Positions 5,267 through 12,273 of a DNA stretch of 26,651 bases are shown piece by piece. The notes below the pieces were generated by a model. That model saw nothing but the letters and a program-made list of their open reading frames with translations, did no database searches and was not told the DNA's origin. A program made the translations under genes and the position numbers. The stretch covers positions 1 through 26,651 of the IMG/VR virus record IMGVR_UViG_3300007519_000069; one strand, written 5' to 3'. The stretch is from a virus. Within the stretch, counting starts at the first letter, position 1; each line of letters starts with the position of its first letter.

Positions 5267-5695
5267 ATGGAAAATAAAGAGCCAGGCTTACCAGGTAGGC
5301 CTACAACGTTAACAGAGGCAATATCAGCAGCTATTATCAAAGACGTGTCCGAAACTTTATCGATTAATTTTGCGGCTGAAGCACAGGGAATTCCACGCTC
5401 TACAGTTACAACATGGATAACGCGAGGCTTTAACGATATGCAAGCAGGTGAAGCTAGTATATTCGCTTTGTTCTCGAAAGGCGTAAAACGGGCACGCGCT
5501 GGATATGTACACGATGCGGTAAAAGATATCCGACACGGCGGTAGTGGCTGGCAAGGAACGGCGTGGCTTATGGAGCGTTGTTGTGCCGAAGATTTTGGAA
5601 AAGATTCTGAACTTTACAAGCAATTATTGCAAGATTATAAAATGATGATGCAGACCATGCTTGACCAAAAAGGAAATAGTAGTGCAGGACGATAA
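5267..5695 (+). CDS. terS: Probable terminase small subunit
   Basis: This 142-aa protein should bind packaging sites and regulate the large terminase. After a disordered start (KEPGLPGRPTTLTEA) it has a helix-turn-helix-like stretch (INFAAEAQGIPRSTVTTWITRG, about 33-54) and then KRARAGYVHDAVKDIRHGGSGWQGTAWLMER. That pattern is usual in phage small terminases and related packaging HTH proteins. Residues 115-135 (YKQLLQDYKMMMQTMLDQK) are predicted to be helical, for oligomerisation. Start ATG 5267 has AGAGGG upstream. It is the first plus-strand gene after the minus operon, with no convincing promoter of its own (TATAAC at 5168-5173 lacks a -35). The large subunit lies about 19 kb away, which is unusual. 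Confidence 0.7.
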   Translation: MENKEPGLPGRPTTLTEAISAAIIKDVSETLSINFAAEAQGIPRSTVTTWITRGFNDMQAGEASIFALFSKGVKRARAGYVHDAVKDIRHGGSGWQGTAWLMERCCAEDFGKDSELYKQLLQDYKMMMQTMLDQKGNSSAGR

Positions 5696-5831
5696 GCCTA
5701 AAAAAAAAACATGGATGCCTTGGACAGAAGAAAGAAAGCAGGCTAGAAAAGATAAATATAGAAAAATGATACTTGATGCAGCCGAACATGTGCGCCTGAA
5801 TCGTTTAGAGCAAAAAAAAGATAATGGGTAA
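5682..5831 (+). CDS. Very basic small protein (49 aa)
   Basis: GTG 5682 lies inside the 3' end of the small terminase gene, seven bases after AAGGAA, and the ORF runs to TAA 5829-5831. The product (QDDKPKKKTWMPWTEERKQ..., ending RLEQKKDNG) is rich in Lys/Arg and predicted helical. A run of ten A at 5700-5709 encodes the lysines and is a site where polymerase slippage or a sequencing error could change the frame. It ends 3 bp before the next gene. Unknown family; nucleic-acid binding is a guess from charge. Confidence 0.5.
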   Translation: MQDDKPKKKTWMPWTEERKQARKDKYRKMILDAAEHVRLNRLEQKKDNG

Positions 5832-5834
5832 ACT

Positions 5835-6074
5835 ATGACGTTTGAGCTAAACTACATTGAGTGGGAGCAAGCTTGCCAGGCGGCTGGATGGGTTAAACTT
5901 GAGTCAGTAACAGATTGTAACCGACTGGTTAAATCCATTGGCTACGTCATCAAGGAAACGTTATCTAGCGTTACTATTGCAGCCAGCGTGTCCGGTGATT
6001 ACTATTGTCACCCACTAACCATCCCTAAAACATCTATTAAAAAACGTTCTATCACACGGGATTCTATACCATGA
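5835..6074 (+). CDS. Hypothetical phage protein (79 aa)
   Basis: MTFELNYIEWEQACQAAGWV is followed by a segment SIGYVIKETLSSVTIAASVS and YYCHPLTIPKTSIKK. The alternating pattern suggests a small beta-rich fold. Similar short proteins, with GYVI..E....ITIA and a PL.IPK end, occur in other phages, but I know no function. Its TGA stop overlaps the ATG of the next gene (ATGA at 6071-6074). Only GGGTA, six bases upstream, could serve as ribosome-binding site. Confidence 0.7.
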   Translation: MTFELNYIEWEQACQAAGWVKLESVTDCNRLVKSIGYVIKETLSSVTIAASVSGDYYCHPLTIPKTSIKKRSITRDSIP

Positions 6075-6172
6075 AAATGAACAAAAATAATGAATACGCA
6101 ATGACTGAGAAAAAGAAACCAGTTGTTAAAAAGGCAATGGCAAAAAAGAAAGCCGTTAAAAAATCAAAGTAA
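6071..6172 (+). CDS. Lysine-rich peptide (33 aa), histone-tail-like
   Basis: The ATG overlaps the previous stop (ATGA), and the ORF ends at TAA 6170-6172. Thirteen of 33 residues are Lys, with none Arg, in an AKKK-type pattern (VVKKAMAKKKAVKKSK) like the tails of histone H1 or bacterial KA-rich proteins. It is too short for a fold and most likely binds DNA or RNA by charge. A start at ATG 6101 is possible. Whether it is translated rests on the overlap and its place in a dense gene string. Confidence 0.5.
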   Translation: MKMNKNNEYAMTEKKKPVVKKAMAKKKAVKKSK

Positions 6173-6188
6173 ACTAGGGGATTACAAC

Positions 6189-6416
6189 GTGGACGATAAC
6201 GCTAAAAGATTTATGCTCGATACTTTAAGAGCAGACTATATTGAATTCATGACTAAATGCGCAAAGATTCCAGGCGCAATGATTCAGAAACAACAAGCGT
6301 TTATGCGCTTTGATGAAGGCCATATGTGGTTACAAAACGCTATTGCTTCGTATGTCGAAGAAGCGCCAGCCGAACAACCAGAATTAGTAGAACCAGAACA
6401 AGGCTCAGCAGAATAA
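6189..6416 (+). CDS. Hypothetical phage protein (75 aa)
   Basis: GTG 6189 is preferred over upstream in-frame codons because AGGGGA stands at 6176-6181, eight bases before it, and because longer versions would run into the lysine-rich gene. The product has two predicted helices, MLDTLRADYIEFMTKCAKIP and QKQQAFMRFDEGHMWLQNAI, and an acidic tail (EEAPAEQPELVEPEQ). The RFDEGHMWLQNAI part looks like a conserved motif of short phage proteins encoded near the portal, but no function is known to me. Confidence 0.7.
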   Translation: MDDNAKRFMLDTLRADYIEFMTKCAKIPGAMIQKQQAFMRFDEGHMWLQNAIASYVEEAPAEQPELVEPEQGSAE

Positions 6417-6419
6417 ACT

Positions 6420-6563
6420 ATGTCAAATAAAAAACCAGTTGAAAAGTTTTCAGCTATGAGGGAGGCTTTAAAGCTTGCCCTCAAAAAGCATAATGAAACG
6501 CATGGGTATAAAATGCTCAATAAAAAAGATTCAAAAGATAACAAAGAGGTTGTAAATGACTGA
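6420..6563 (+). CDS. Basic small protein (47 aa)
   Basis: ATG 6420 lies 3 bp after the previous stop. The ORF ends at TGA 6561-6563, overlapping the start of the next gene by 8 bp. The product (MSNKKPVEKFSAMREALKLA..., then a Lys/Asp-rich tail) is predicted to be one amphipathic helix with charged ends. The ribosome-binding site is weak, so coupling is likely. Unknown family. Confidence 0.5.
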   Translation: MSNKKPVEKFSAMREALKLALKKHNETHGYKMLNKKDSKDNKEVVND

Positions 6564-6798
6564 GAAAGTGAAGCGTGTGTTTGAAATGTCTGAGTTAGAA
6601 CGCGCGGTTATGCTGATGCTTTGGGGTGATATCCAGAAACTTCCTGAGTACGATTGTTTTAGAAAGTATGAGCGAGGTTTTAAGTTCGAAGAAAAAGACT
6701 ATGTTTATAAATGCCAATACCGCATTGACGATGGGCACTTGAGGCTTAAAGATGCAGCTATCGAACACGCTCAGGAAACTATTAACATAATGCACTAG
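6556..6798 (+). CDS. Hypothetical protein (80 aa)
   Basis: ATG 6556 follows GAGG by seven bases. The product starts with a helical stretch (SELERAVMLMLWGDIQKLPE), then an aromatic and charged middle (FRKYERGFKFEEKDYVYKCQY), and ends in a helix with His residues (KDAAIEHAQETINIMH). Predicted soluble. Not recognised. Confidence 0.65.
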   Translation: MTEKVKRVFEMSELERAVMLMLWGDIQKLPEYDCFRKYERGFKFEEKDYVYKCQYRIDDGHLRLKDAAIEHAQETINIMH

Positions 6799-6805
6799 GA
6801 TAATC

Positions 6806-6943
6806 ATGAAAACCAAAGTTAAAAAAACATTAATATTCTCGCTACGTTTAATCAATGCAGCTATCAAGCCACTTGTGTTCCTGTTCTTAATACAGATCAA
6901 TATATTCATGCTAAAACCAGCAATCATATTTCTTGTACAGTGA
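6806..6943 (+). CDS. Small hydrophobic membrane protein (45 aa), holin candidate
   Basis: ATG 6806 has AGGA at 6797-6800, and the ORF ends in TGA 6941-6943, overlapping the GTG start of the next gene. A basic N-terminus (KTKVKK) precedes two hydrophobic stretches, about residues 8-20 and 22-44 (PLVFLFLIQINIFML, then PAIIFLV). One or two membrane passes are possible. The genome needs a holin for its signal-less endolysin, and this is one of two short membrane proteins in the window. The distance from the endolysin (3 kb) weakens that idea. No holin family match can be claimed. Confidence 0.5.
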   Translation: MKTKVKKTLIFSLRLINAAIKPLVFLFLIQINIFMLKPAIIFLVQ

Positions 6944-7362
6944 TACACTTTGTTTGTTTCTATAATATCTCAACAGGAATCCAGGCTAAGCTAGCGTTCA
7001 GCCAGGAGTTCAGACATTGCAACGTTATCACCTACGATGGTGAAAGCTGGTTAGTAACTGAATTCGATGCGTTTGGATATCAAATTCAAATGGTGGATGT
7101 TAGAAGTGGAGCTTCCTTAATACGTGGCATGAAGCATGTGCCAAGTTTAACCGCTTTGATTGTGATAGATGTTGAAAAGAAAACGCGTGTCTGCTGGAAA
7201 CCGTGCATGGGTAGAAGCTGCAATGAGCTAGCGCGGTATGTAACGGGTGCTAACATTGGATTTACATTTAACCCTAAACATCTTTACAATAAGCTAATAA
7301 AATACAATTGTAGAAACTACGATATTCTGCACGCTTGGAGGCGACAAGATGGGGTTATTTGA
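6940..7362 (+). CDS. Hypothetical phage protein (140 aa)
   Basis: GTG 6940 overlaps the previous stop (GTGA) and lacks its own ribosome-binding site. The product has a beta-rich N-terminal part (IHFVCFYN, SWLVTEFDAFGYQIQMVDV), then CWKPCMGRSCNELARYVTGANIG and FNPKHLYNKLIKYNCR. The order Cys-helix-Gly, then a TP/NP..LY..L motif, recalls a family of small phage proteins with a conserved cysteine near the portal gene. I know no activity for it, and a papain-like fold is only a guess. The 3' end overlaps the next gene by 14 bp. Confidence 0.7.
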   Translation: MIHFVCFYNISTGIQAKLAFSQEFRHCNVITYDGESWLVTEFDAFGYQIQMVDVRSGASLIRGMKHVPSLTALIVIDVEKKTRVCWKPCMGRSCNELARYVTGANIGFTFNPKHLYNKLIKYNCRNYDILHAWRRQDGVI

Positions 7363-7603
7363 TGATGATGGTTCAGACGACATAATCAAGCAACAGCGTG
7401 ATATGCAGATTGACCAACAATTTAGAGAGAATCAAGCAGAGCTAAAAGGCAAGAAAGATTCCCTATACGCTCAGCGCTTAGATATCATTAAATCTTCAGG
7501 CGGTCAAAACTGGAATAACACCATTCCAACAGCATCAAGCGCTTCTCCTGGTTTCTTAGGTGGCACTAAACGCCGCAATAATGTCGGTAGGGATATTCTA
7601 TGA
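7349..7603 (+). CDS. Hypothetical protein preceding the portal (84 aa)
   Basis: ATG 7349 has GGAGG at 7338-7342. The product begins MGLFDDDGSDD, continues with a helical, Gln-rich middle (IIKQQRDMQIDQQFRENQAE) and ends in a flexible Gly/Ser/Pro stretch (ASSASPGFLGGTKRRNN). Short proteins starting MG.F just before the portal gene are common in podoviruses of this type, and some are minor virion components; a virion role is inference. It overlaps the portal start by 4 bp. Confidence 0.7.
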   Translation: MGLFDDDGSDDIIKQQRDMQIDQQFRENQAELKGKKDSLYAQRLDIIKSSGGQNWNNTIPTASSASPGFLGGTKRRNNVGRDIL

Positions 7604-9186
7604 CTTCGCCACCAGAAAATTTTCACAAACTAAACGACCGCTACCAAGAGGCAAGAGCCTACAAGGACAGGTGGTTAGCACTATATAAAGATTTGTATTT
7701 CTACGTTATCCCAGACCGTGACGCGTTTAATATTAAGTTCAATTATACTGATATTGGTAAACCAGTTACCCAACAAATTTGGGACAATACAGCTATGCTT
7801 GCGGCGTATCAACGCGCTAATGATTTACATGGTTTATTGATGCCGAAAGATCGCGTTTGGGGGCAATACAAACTAGACCCACACATGTATGACGATATTG
7901 ACATTCAAAAAGGCAAGGAAATACTGGATAAAGTAAATGAACGCATCATGTTTTATCTTAATGAATCTAATCTTGCCCGCGTGGTGGGTTCTTCTAACCT
8001 GGATTTGGTTGGGGGTACGGGGGTTATTTGGATTGAATCCCCTAGCGATGATGTACCTTTATATTTTCGCTCTATTCCTGCCATTGCTTTATACGCTGAG
8101 TATTCTAATGACGACATTATCAAAAACTGTTGGTATGTAGCTAAAATGACAGGTCGGGCGGTACTCCAAAACTTCCCAGACTACTCAGGCACACACCGCG
8201 AGCACTTGCTTCAAAATCCAAACGAAACTTATTCGGTAAACTATGGACAGATTGAAGTAGGACGTGAAGAGTATTATATTTACGCCGTACTCGATGATGA
8301 CCCTTTCCATGTTTTGTGGGATAGGTACAGCGACTATAGACAGATTATTGTCTACCGTGACCGTGTGCGCCCTGGTGAAGTCGAAGGACGTGGTATTGGC
8401 TTGGATATGATGCCAACGATTAAAGATTTGAACCGCATCGTTGAGTACTCACGTAAGAACATGGCGTTTAAAGCTAACCCACCCATGTTCTATGATGCTG
8501 GAAGTTATTTTAATCCGTACTCAATACGCCAATGGTCGGGAGCTATGATTGCTCGCCAACCTAACGGACGCAATCCGCTCGAAGCTTTACAGATGCCAGA
8601 ATACCCCGATGTATTCCAGCAAATTGTTCACATGCAAGAAACAATCCAAAAGGGATTTATGGTCGATCCACTTGGTGAGATACAAACACCCGTAAGATCT
8701 GCTACTGAAGTTTCATTGCGTGAGAATAGAGCTCAAAGAACAGCAAGCACAGACATAAGCCGTTTAATAAATGAGCTGCCGAAGCAAATTTTTGAAACCT
8801 GCTCGAAAATCTTAAATGGTCGCGGCTTACTGCTAAAACCGACAGAAGTAATACCAAAATTTGACCCAGCAAAAATGAGGTTTGCGTTCCAATCACCATT
8901 GTTTGACCTGCAAAATCAATCAGACCTTAACAACCTTGTAACATCAATGCAGATTAAACAGCAATTCTTTGGACAAAGTGCGCCAATGGTTAGTACGGAT
9001 ATTTTCGAGGTTAACCGGTTTATCATGGACAAGTTAAACTTGCCTTCTAAACTATCTGTAAGCGATGACAAGTTAAAACAAACACTGGCCGAAGCAGCAC
9101 AACAAGAACAACCGCCACAAGGTTCACCGCCTTCAACAACGGCTGCAAATGTAGAATTTCCTTTGAATCCAGGGGTGGCAATATGA
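7600..9186 (+). CDS. Portal (head-to-tail connector) protein
   Basis: The 528-aa protein forms the dodecameric ring at the capsid vertex through which DNA is packaged and ejected. Recognisable features of the T7 gp8-like connector family are the start (YQEARAYKDRWLALYKDLYFYVIPDR), the QIWDNTAMLAAYQRANDLHGLLMP segment, GRGIGLDMMPTIKDLN, and the late region with PVRSATEVSLRENR. Length fits the family (about 500-540). The last 40 residues are Gln/Pro-rich and probably disordered. ATG 7600 overlaps the previous gene, and the TGA stop overlaps the next ATG (ATGA). It stands directly upstream of scaffold and capsid, as in T7. Confidence 0.93.
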   Translation: MTSPPENFHKLNDRYQEARAYKDRWLALYKDLYFYVIPDRDAFNIKFNYTDIGKPVTQQIWDNTAMLAAYQRANDLHGLLMPKDRVWGQYKLDPHMYDDIDIQKGKEILDKVNERIMFYLNESNLARVVGSSNLDLVGGTGVIWIESPSDDVPLYFRSIPAIALYAEYSNDDIIKNCWYVAKMTGRAVLQNFPDYSGTHREHLLQNPNETYSVNYGQIEVGREEYYIYAVLDDDPFHVLWDRYSDYRQIIVYRDRVRPGEVEGRGIGLDMMPTIKDLNRIVEYSRKNMAFKANPPMFYDAGSYFNPYSIRQWSGAMIARQPNGRNPLEALQMPEYPDVFQQIVHMQETIQKGFMVDPLGEIQTPVRSATEVSLRENRAQRTASTDISRLINELPKQIFETCSKILNGRGLLLKPTEVIPKFDPAKMRFAFQSPLFDLQNQSDLNNLVTSMQIKQQFFGQSAPMVSTDIFEVNRFIMDKLNLPSKLSVSDDKLKQTLAEAAQQEQPPQGSPPSTTAANVEFPLNPGVAI

Positions 9187-9407
9187 CGGTAGTTAAATTT
9201 CCAGAAAAAGAAATGTCACTTGATGATATTCATGAATGCTCACTTGATATTGCTAGCAGTCTTGATAGGGCATTAGAACTTGCTATTATGCTCGAAGGCC
9301 ACTACATAAATGACGGCCTTGTAAGTTTTCAATTCAATCGGTTGATAAACGTTATTCAAGAATCATTCTATCAAGTTGAGGACATGCTAGGGGTAACACA
9401 TGATTGA
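9183..9407 (+). CDS. Hypothetical protein between portal and scaffold (74 aa)
   Basis: ATG 9183 is coupled to the portal stop and preceded by AGGGG. The acidic product is predicted to be mainly helical (SLDIASSLDRALELAIMLEG, FNRLINVIQESFYQVEDMLG). It overlaps the next gene by 8 bp. Position suggests a head-assembly or minor structural role; nothing in the sequence shows it. Confidence 0.65.
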   Translation: MTVVKFPEKEMSLDDIHECSLDIASSLDRALELAIMLEGHYINDGLVSFQFNRLINVIQESFYQVEDMLGVTHD

Positions 9408-9669
9408 AGATTTATTAGACTCTAAGAAAATAAGCCCTAAAGAATTTAAGCTGTACAAGTTATTTACAAGCGAACTTGGAAGTGAGTGCTTGAAGGACAT
9501 GATTGAAGAACTTTTTTGGGAAGAACCGGACGAAACTTTAATGACTGCCGGTGTTCTTGGACTGTATGAGGGCAGGCGTTCGTATGCTCGAAGCATGAAA
9601 TACACCGTTGAAAAGGTTCAAGCTGAAATTAATAAACAACTAACACCAGGGGCAAGCAATGACGGATGA
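9400..9669 (+). CDS. Small phage protein, possibly Bbp19-like (89 aa)
   Basis: ATG 9400 follows AGGGG by seven bases. The product is helical, with EEPDETLMTAGVLGLYEGRR in the middle and RSMKYTVEKVQAEINKQL at the end. A block with Ala-Gly...Glu-Gly-Arg-Arg followed by an amphipathic helix is the pattern I associate with the Bbp19-like domain of small phage structural-region proteins. This is a weak match by eye. Function of that family is unknown to me. It overlaps the scaffold start by 11 bp. Confidence 0.65.
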   Translation: MIEDLLDSKKISPKEFKLYKLFTSELGSECLKDMIEELFWEEPDETLMTAGVLGLYEGRRSYARSMKYTVEKVQAEINKQLTPGASNDG

Positions 9670-10291
9670 TAACAACGATGATGTAAAGCTATACGCTGGC
9701 AAGTTTAAAACAATTGAAGAACTTGAGTCAGGCTATAACAACTCAGCCAAAGTGTTTCAAGAAAACGAAGATTTAAAACGTAAGTTTGAGGATATCGCAA
9801 GGGTTCCTGATGATTACGCTACACCTGGCGGCATTGAACTACATGATAGCGACTTGGCAGATATCAAACGCACGGCTAAAGATAGTGGGTTGACTCAAGT
9901 TCAATTTGATAAACTTGTTCATGCACAAAATCAAACCGTTAAAACAAAATACGAAAGCTTTGAAGCAGCTAAAAAAGATATTGGAGCAGACAGCTTAAAC
10001 ATGCTTCAAGACTTTATCGGAAAATCTTACCCTGAAAAAGCAGGCCAAGCGTTACTCAAGGAAGCGATTAAAAACAAAGAGGTTAGAGATGCTATTCTTG
10101 AACAGCGCACCAAGTCGTTGAACTCGACCATTCCAGGAAGCAGCACGGTAAACGTATCTAATTACAGCGCCGTAAATCATGAGGATGTTCGTAAAGCACG
10201 TGAAGTTATGATGGGTGCAAGAGGAAAGGCACGCGTTGAAGCTCAAGCACGTTATGTTTCTTTGAGCTCTCAGCTAGCCCACAGGGGTTAA
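9659..10291 (+). CDS. Scaffolding protein
   Basis: This 210-aa protein should guide procapsid assembly and leave before DNA entry. The acidic N-terminus with YAGKFKTIEELESGYNN (12-28) is the typical opening of scaffolds in T7-like and related podoviruses. It is followed by a charged, largely helical, coiled-coil-prone body (KVFQENEDLKRKFEDIARVP) and a C-terminal basic helix (VRKAREVMMGARGKARVEAQ) that in such proteins contacts the capsid. Start ATG 9659 has AGGGG upstream. It lies between portal and capsid, as expected. Confidence 0.85.
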   Translation: MTDDNNDDVKLYAGKFKTIEELESGYNNSAKVFQENEDLKRKFEDIARVPDDYATPGGIELHDSDLADIKRTAKDSGLTQVQFDKLVHAQNQTVKTKYESFEAAKKDIGADSLNMLQDFIGKSYPEKAGQALLKEAIKNKEVRDAILEQRTKSLNSTIPGSSTVNVSNYSAVNHEDVRKAREVMMGARGKARVEAQARYVSLSSQLAHRG

Positions 10292-10298
10292 TGATGGA

Positions 10299-10327
10299 TT
10301 GACAAAAAAATAGCTTCAACGCATAAT
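10299..10327 (+). promoter_or_regulatory. Sigma-70 promoter between scaffold and the 60-aa gene
   Basis: -35 TTGACA (10299-10304, 6/6), a 17-bp spacer, and -10 CATAAT (10322-10327, 5/6). It begins eight bases after the scaffold stop and drives the 60-aa gene, and through it the capsid. Confidence 0.82.
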
Positions 10328-10356
10328 GTAACCGTCTTCATTAAGTTGGAGCTATC

Positions 10357-10539
10357 ATGGAAAGCAACAATAACCATCATCACGACAAAACAAAAACAAC
10401 CTTCCGTATTCGTGCAAATCATCCTTTGTTCAGTTGTGGAATATTTTGCAAACGAATAACAGATAAAGATGTTGTAGACCCGAAAGACACAAAACCACAG
10501 TCAGATGAGGGTTTGACAATCAAACATATTAGGCTCTAA
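10357..10539 (+). CDS. Hypothetical protein (60 aa) inserted before the capsid gene
   Basis: ATG 10357 has TGGAGC nine bases upstream and its own sigma-70 promoter. The product begins MESNNNHHHDKTKTT, has a short central part with SCGIFCKR (a C-x3-C pair) and a charged, disordered tail (KDVVDPKDTKPQSDEG). It looks unlike a virion protein. A separately promoted small gene inside the structural operon suggests a regulatory, early or moron-type gene; this is inference. Its 3' end carries the -35 box of a second promoter. Confidence 0.65.
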   Translation: MESNNNHHHDKTKTTFRIRANHPLFSCGIFCKRITDKDVVDPKDTKPQSDEGLTIKHIRL

Positions 10540-10542
10540 AAT
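10513..10542 (+). promoter_or_regulatory. Second sigma-70 promoter, reading into the capsid gene
   Basis: -35 TTGACA (10513-10518, 6/6), an 18-bp spacer, and -10 TAAAAT (10537-10542, 5/6). The -35 lies in the last codons of the 60-aa gene. The predicted transcript has a leader of about 145 nt before the capsid ATG. Confidence 0.65.
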
Positions 10543-10581
10543 ACATTATCTAATAAAAAAAGCCCCTCGGGAAACCTTTGG

Positions 10582-10679
10582 ATATTAGGTCGAACATAAT
10601 ATTGGCCGGATTAGCCGTAACCCAATAGTTATTAATAAGCTCAGTGTTTCAACAGAAACATTGTATTTGTTTTTACTAT
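10582..10679 (+). other. Structured capsid leader (three hairpins, last one with T-rich tail)
   Basis: Within the leader, ATATTA/TAATAT (10582-10602) can form a stem. TATTGG (10600-10605) can pair with CCAATA (10622-10627), with CGG/CCG inside. CAGTGTTTC-AACA-GAAACATTG (10642-10663) is a 9-bp stem with a tetraloop and one wobble, followed by TATTTGTTTTT. The first two overlap and may be alternatives. The last resembles a weak intrinsic terminator/attenuator, or a processing/stability hairpin 30 bases before the capsid start. Confidence 0.5.
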
Positions 10680-10693
10680 TAGGAGCCGCAATC

Positions 10694-11578
10694 ATGGCAG
10701 ACCAAATTGACTTAGCAACAGCGTCACAACTGTTTGACACCGAAGTAACCATTCGTTACCAGAATAAACAATACTTAGCAGATACGATTGAAGAACGCCA
10801 TGGAACAACTGGTGAAGCTACCAACGTTCCTGTTTCTGATATTATCGAAATGCAAAACCAAACATATGCACCAACCGATATCCCAGTAACCCCAGTAGAC
10901 GCAACAAATGTTATGGTTGTTCCATACAACTACGCATTAAAAACTGTTATTGGTGGTGGTGAAAAAACATTATTTGCCTATGACAAGATTGTTGACCATG
11001 CAAAACTTCATGCATTGGCATCAGCTCGAATGGCCGATTACATTAAAATTAACGCCCTTGTAACCTCATCAGGTTTTGGAACAATCTTCACCGTTGATAA
11101 AGCAGTTGGTGTAAACACGGGTATGAATGAAGGCAAGATAGCACAAGCTTTGTCTTACCTTGAAAACCAAGGTGTTGACGTAATGGACCATGCTTGTTCG
11201 TTGTGGCTCCCCGCAATTACCAAGCAATCCATGCTCAACGATGACCGTGTGGTTAACTTGTTTTATAACGACAAGCGCCCATTAGTAGACAATCAATTGA
11301 ACTCATACCTGGGTGTCGACATTCGTACCTTGGGTGCTAATGGTATCAACACGATTCCATACACAACTTCAGGAAGTGATGACACATATTTGGTTCCGTT
11401 AGTTCAAGAGGATTCCATGGTTCAAATTTTTAACCGTGATGTGACAACCAGCATTACATGGGTTCCACAGAACGACCGTTGGGAATTGCTAACCGTGTTG
11501 ACTTCAGGCGCAAACGTTATTCAGTATAACGGTATTGCATTGATTGAAACGGTTAACCCATACGCGGCTAATCCATAA
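10694..11578 (+). CDS. Major capsid protein
   Basis: The 294-aa product should form the icosahedral shell. The start at ATG 10694 (MADQIDLATASQLF) is chosen because AGGAG stands at 10681-10685; longer in-frame starts lie inside the leader hairpin. Mixed alpha/beta composition, an N-terminal arm (EVTIRYQNKQYLADTIEERH), a central part with KIVDHAKLHALASARMADYI, and a C-terminal DRWELLTVLTSGANVIQYNG are consistent with an HK97-fold capsid of podoviruses with T7-type gene order. Position after portal and scaffold is the strongest argument. Two promoters ahead of it fit the high expression a shell protein needs. No internal frameshift site for a longer form was noticed. Confidence 0.85.
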   Translation: MADQIDLATASQLFDTEVTIRYQNKQYLADTIEERHGTTGEATNVPVSDIIEMQNQTYAPTDIPVTPVDATNVMVVPYNYALKTVIGGGEKTLFAYDKIVDHAKLHALASARMADYIKINALVTSSGFGTIFTVDKAVGVNTGMNEGKIAQALSYLENQGVDVMDHACSLWLPAITKQSMLNDDRVVNLFYNDKRPLVDNQLNSYLGVDIRTLGANGINTIPYTTSGSDDTYLVPLVQEDSMVQIFNRDVTTSITWVPQNDRWELLTVLTSGANVIQYNGIALIETVNPYAANP

Positions 11579-11589
11579 GGGGAAATTTT

Positions 11590-12270
11590 ATGTCTAATTT
11601 TCAAACTTTCGCATTAATTACTGAAGGCAATATTTCCACTGCTCCAAGTAAATTTATTGCTAGTACTGTTGATAGCTTGGCTACTGTTTTGGTTGCTGGT
11701 TACATGACAGATTTGCAGGCTCAGGTTAAAGCTAACGATGTTATATCAATCAACTACGCTGATTTGTCAACTTTCCCATTAAATACTGGTGAAAGTGCAA
11801 GCTACGGTCAGTTTGTTGTAGGGTATGCAAACTCCGTATGGTCGCTAACACAGGTTCCTAGCTCAGCACTTAAGTCGGCTAGTGTTGCTATTACAGCAGC
11901 AGAGTTTCTCGGCATGTACGCAGCGCCTAAACTTTTAGTTGCGGCACCTGGTGCAGGCTACCAAATTGTGTTGGATAATGTATCACTGGTTGAAACCTAC
12001 GTCGCAGCAGCTTTTGCCGCAGGTGGAGTTACAGCGGTTCAATGGGACAGCACGGCCAATGGCGCGGGAATTATTGCATCAAGCACATTAGCGGCTGCAT
12101 CATTCCAAGTAACAGCAAGCAGTGTATTCGCATTCAATAGTGGCGTGGTTACCGCTCCATTTGCAACAACCTCGAACAAAGGGTTGTACTTGAGTAATGT
12201 GACCCAAGCATTTACAACGGGTGACAGTACATTTGTAGCGCATGTAAATTACCACGTTATTGCGGTATAA
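11590..12270 (+). CDS. Probable capsid decoration or minor head protein
   Basis: ATG 11590 follows AAGGGG directly after the capsid gene. The 226-aa product is rich in Ala/Ser/Thr/Val, with few charges and almost all beta-strand (SLATVLVAGYMTDLQAQVKA, TAAEFLGMYAAPKLLVAAPG). The AAPKLLVAAPGAGYQIVLDN and WDSTANGAGI regions resemble small virion-surface beta-barrels found next to capsid genes. A head decoration or cement protein is the best guess. Tail-associated protein is the alternative. Confidence 0.6.
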   Translation: MSNFQTFALITEGNISTAPSKFIASTVDSLATVLVAGYMTDLQAQVKANDVISINYADLSTFPLNTGESASYGQFVVGYANSVWSLTQVPSSALKSASVAITAAEFLGMYAAPKLLVAAPGAGYQIVLDNVSLVETYVAAAFAAGGVTAVQWDSTANGAGIIASSTLAAASFQVTASSVFAFNSGVVTAPFATTSNKGLYLSNVTQAFTTGDSTFVAHVNYHVIAV

Positions 12271-12273
12271 CAG

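Noticed and set aside
6123-6188. 22-residue extension of the 75-aa protein
   Set aside because: Starts at TTG without ribosome-binding site and overlaps the lysine-rich gene; AGGGGA supports GTG 6189.
10551-10575. Minus-strand terminator (CCCGAGGGG followed by seven T)
   Set aside because: The stem would leave a loop of only two bases or just three base pairs, and no minus-strand gene precedes it.
10661-10693. Eleven-residue N-terminal extension of the capsid protein (MYLFLLLGAAI)
   Set aside because: It would start at TTG inside the leader hairpin, and AGGAG is correctly placed only for ATG 10694.
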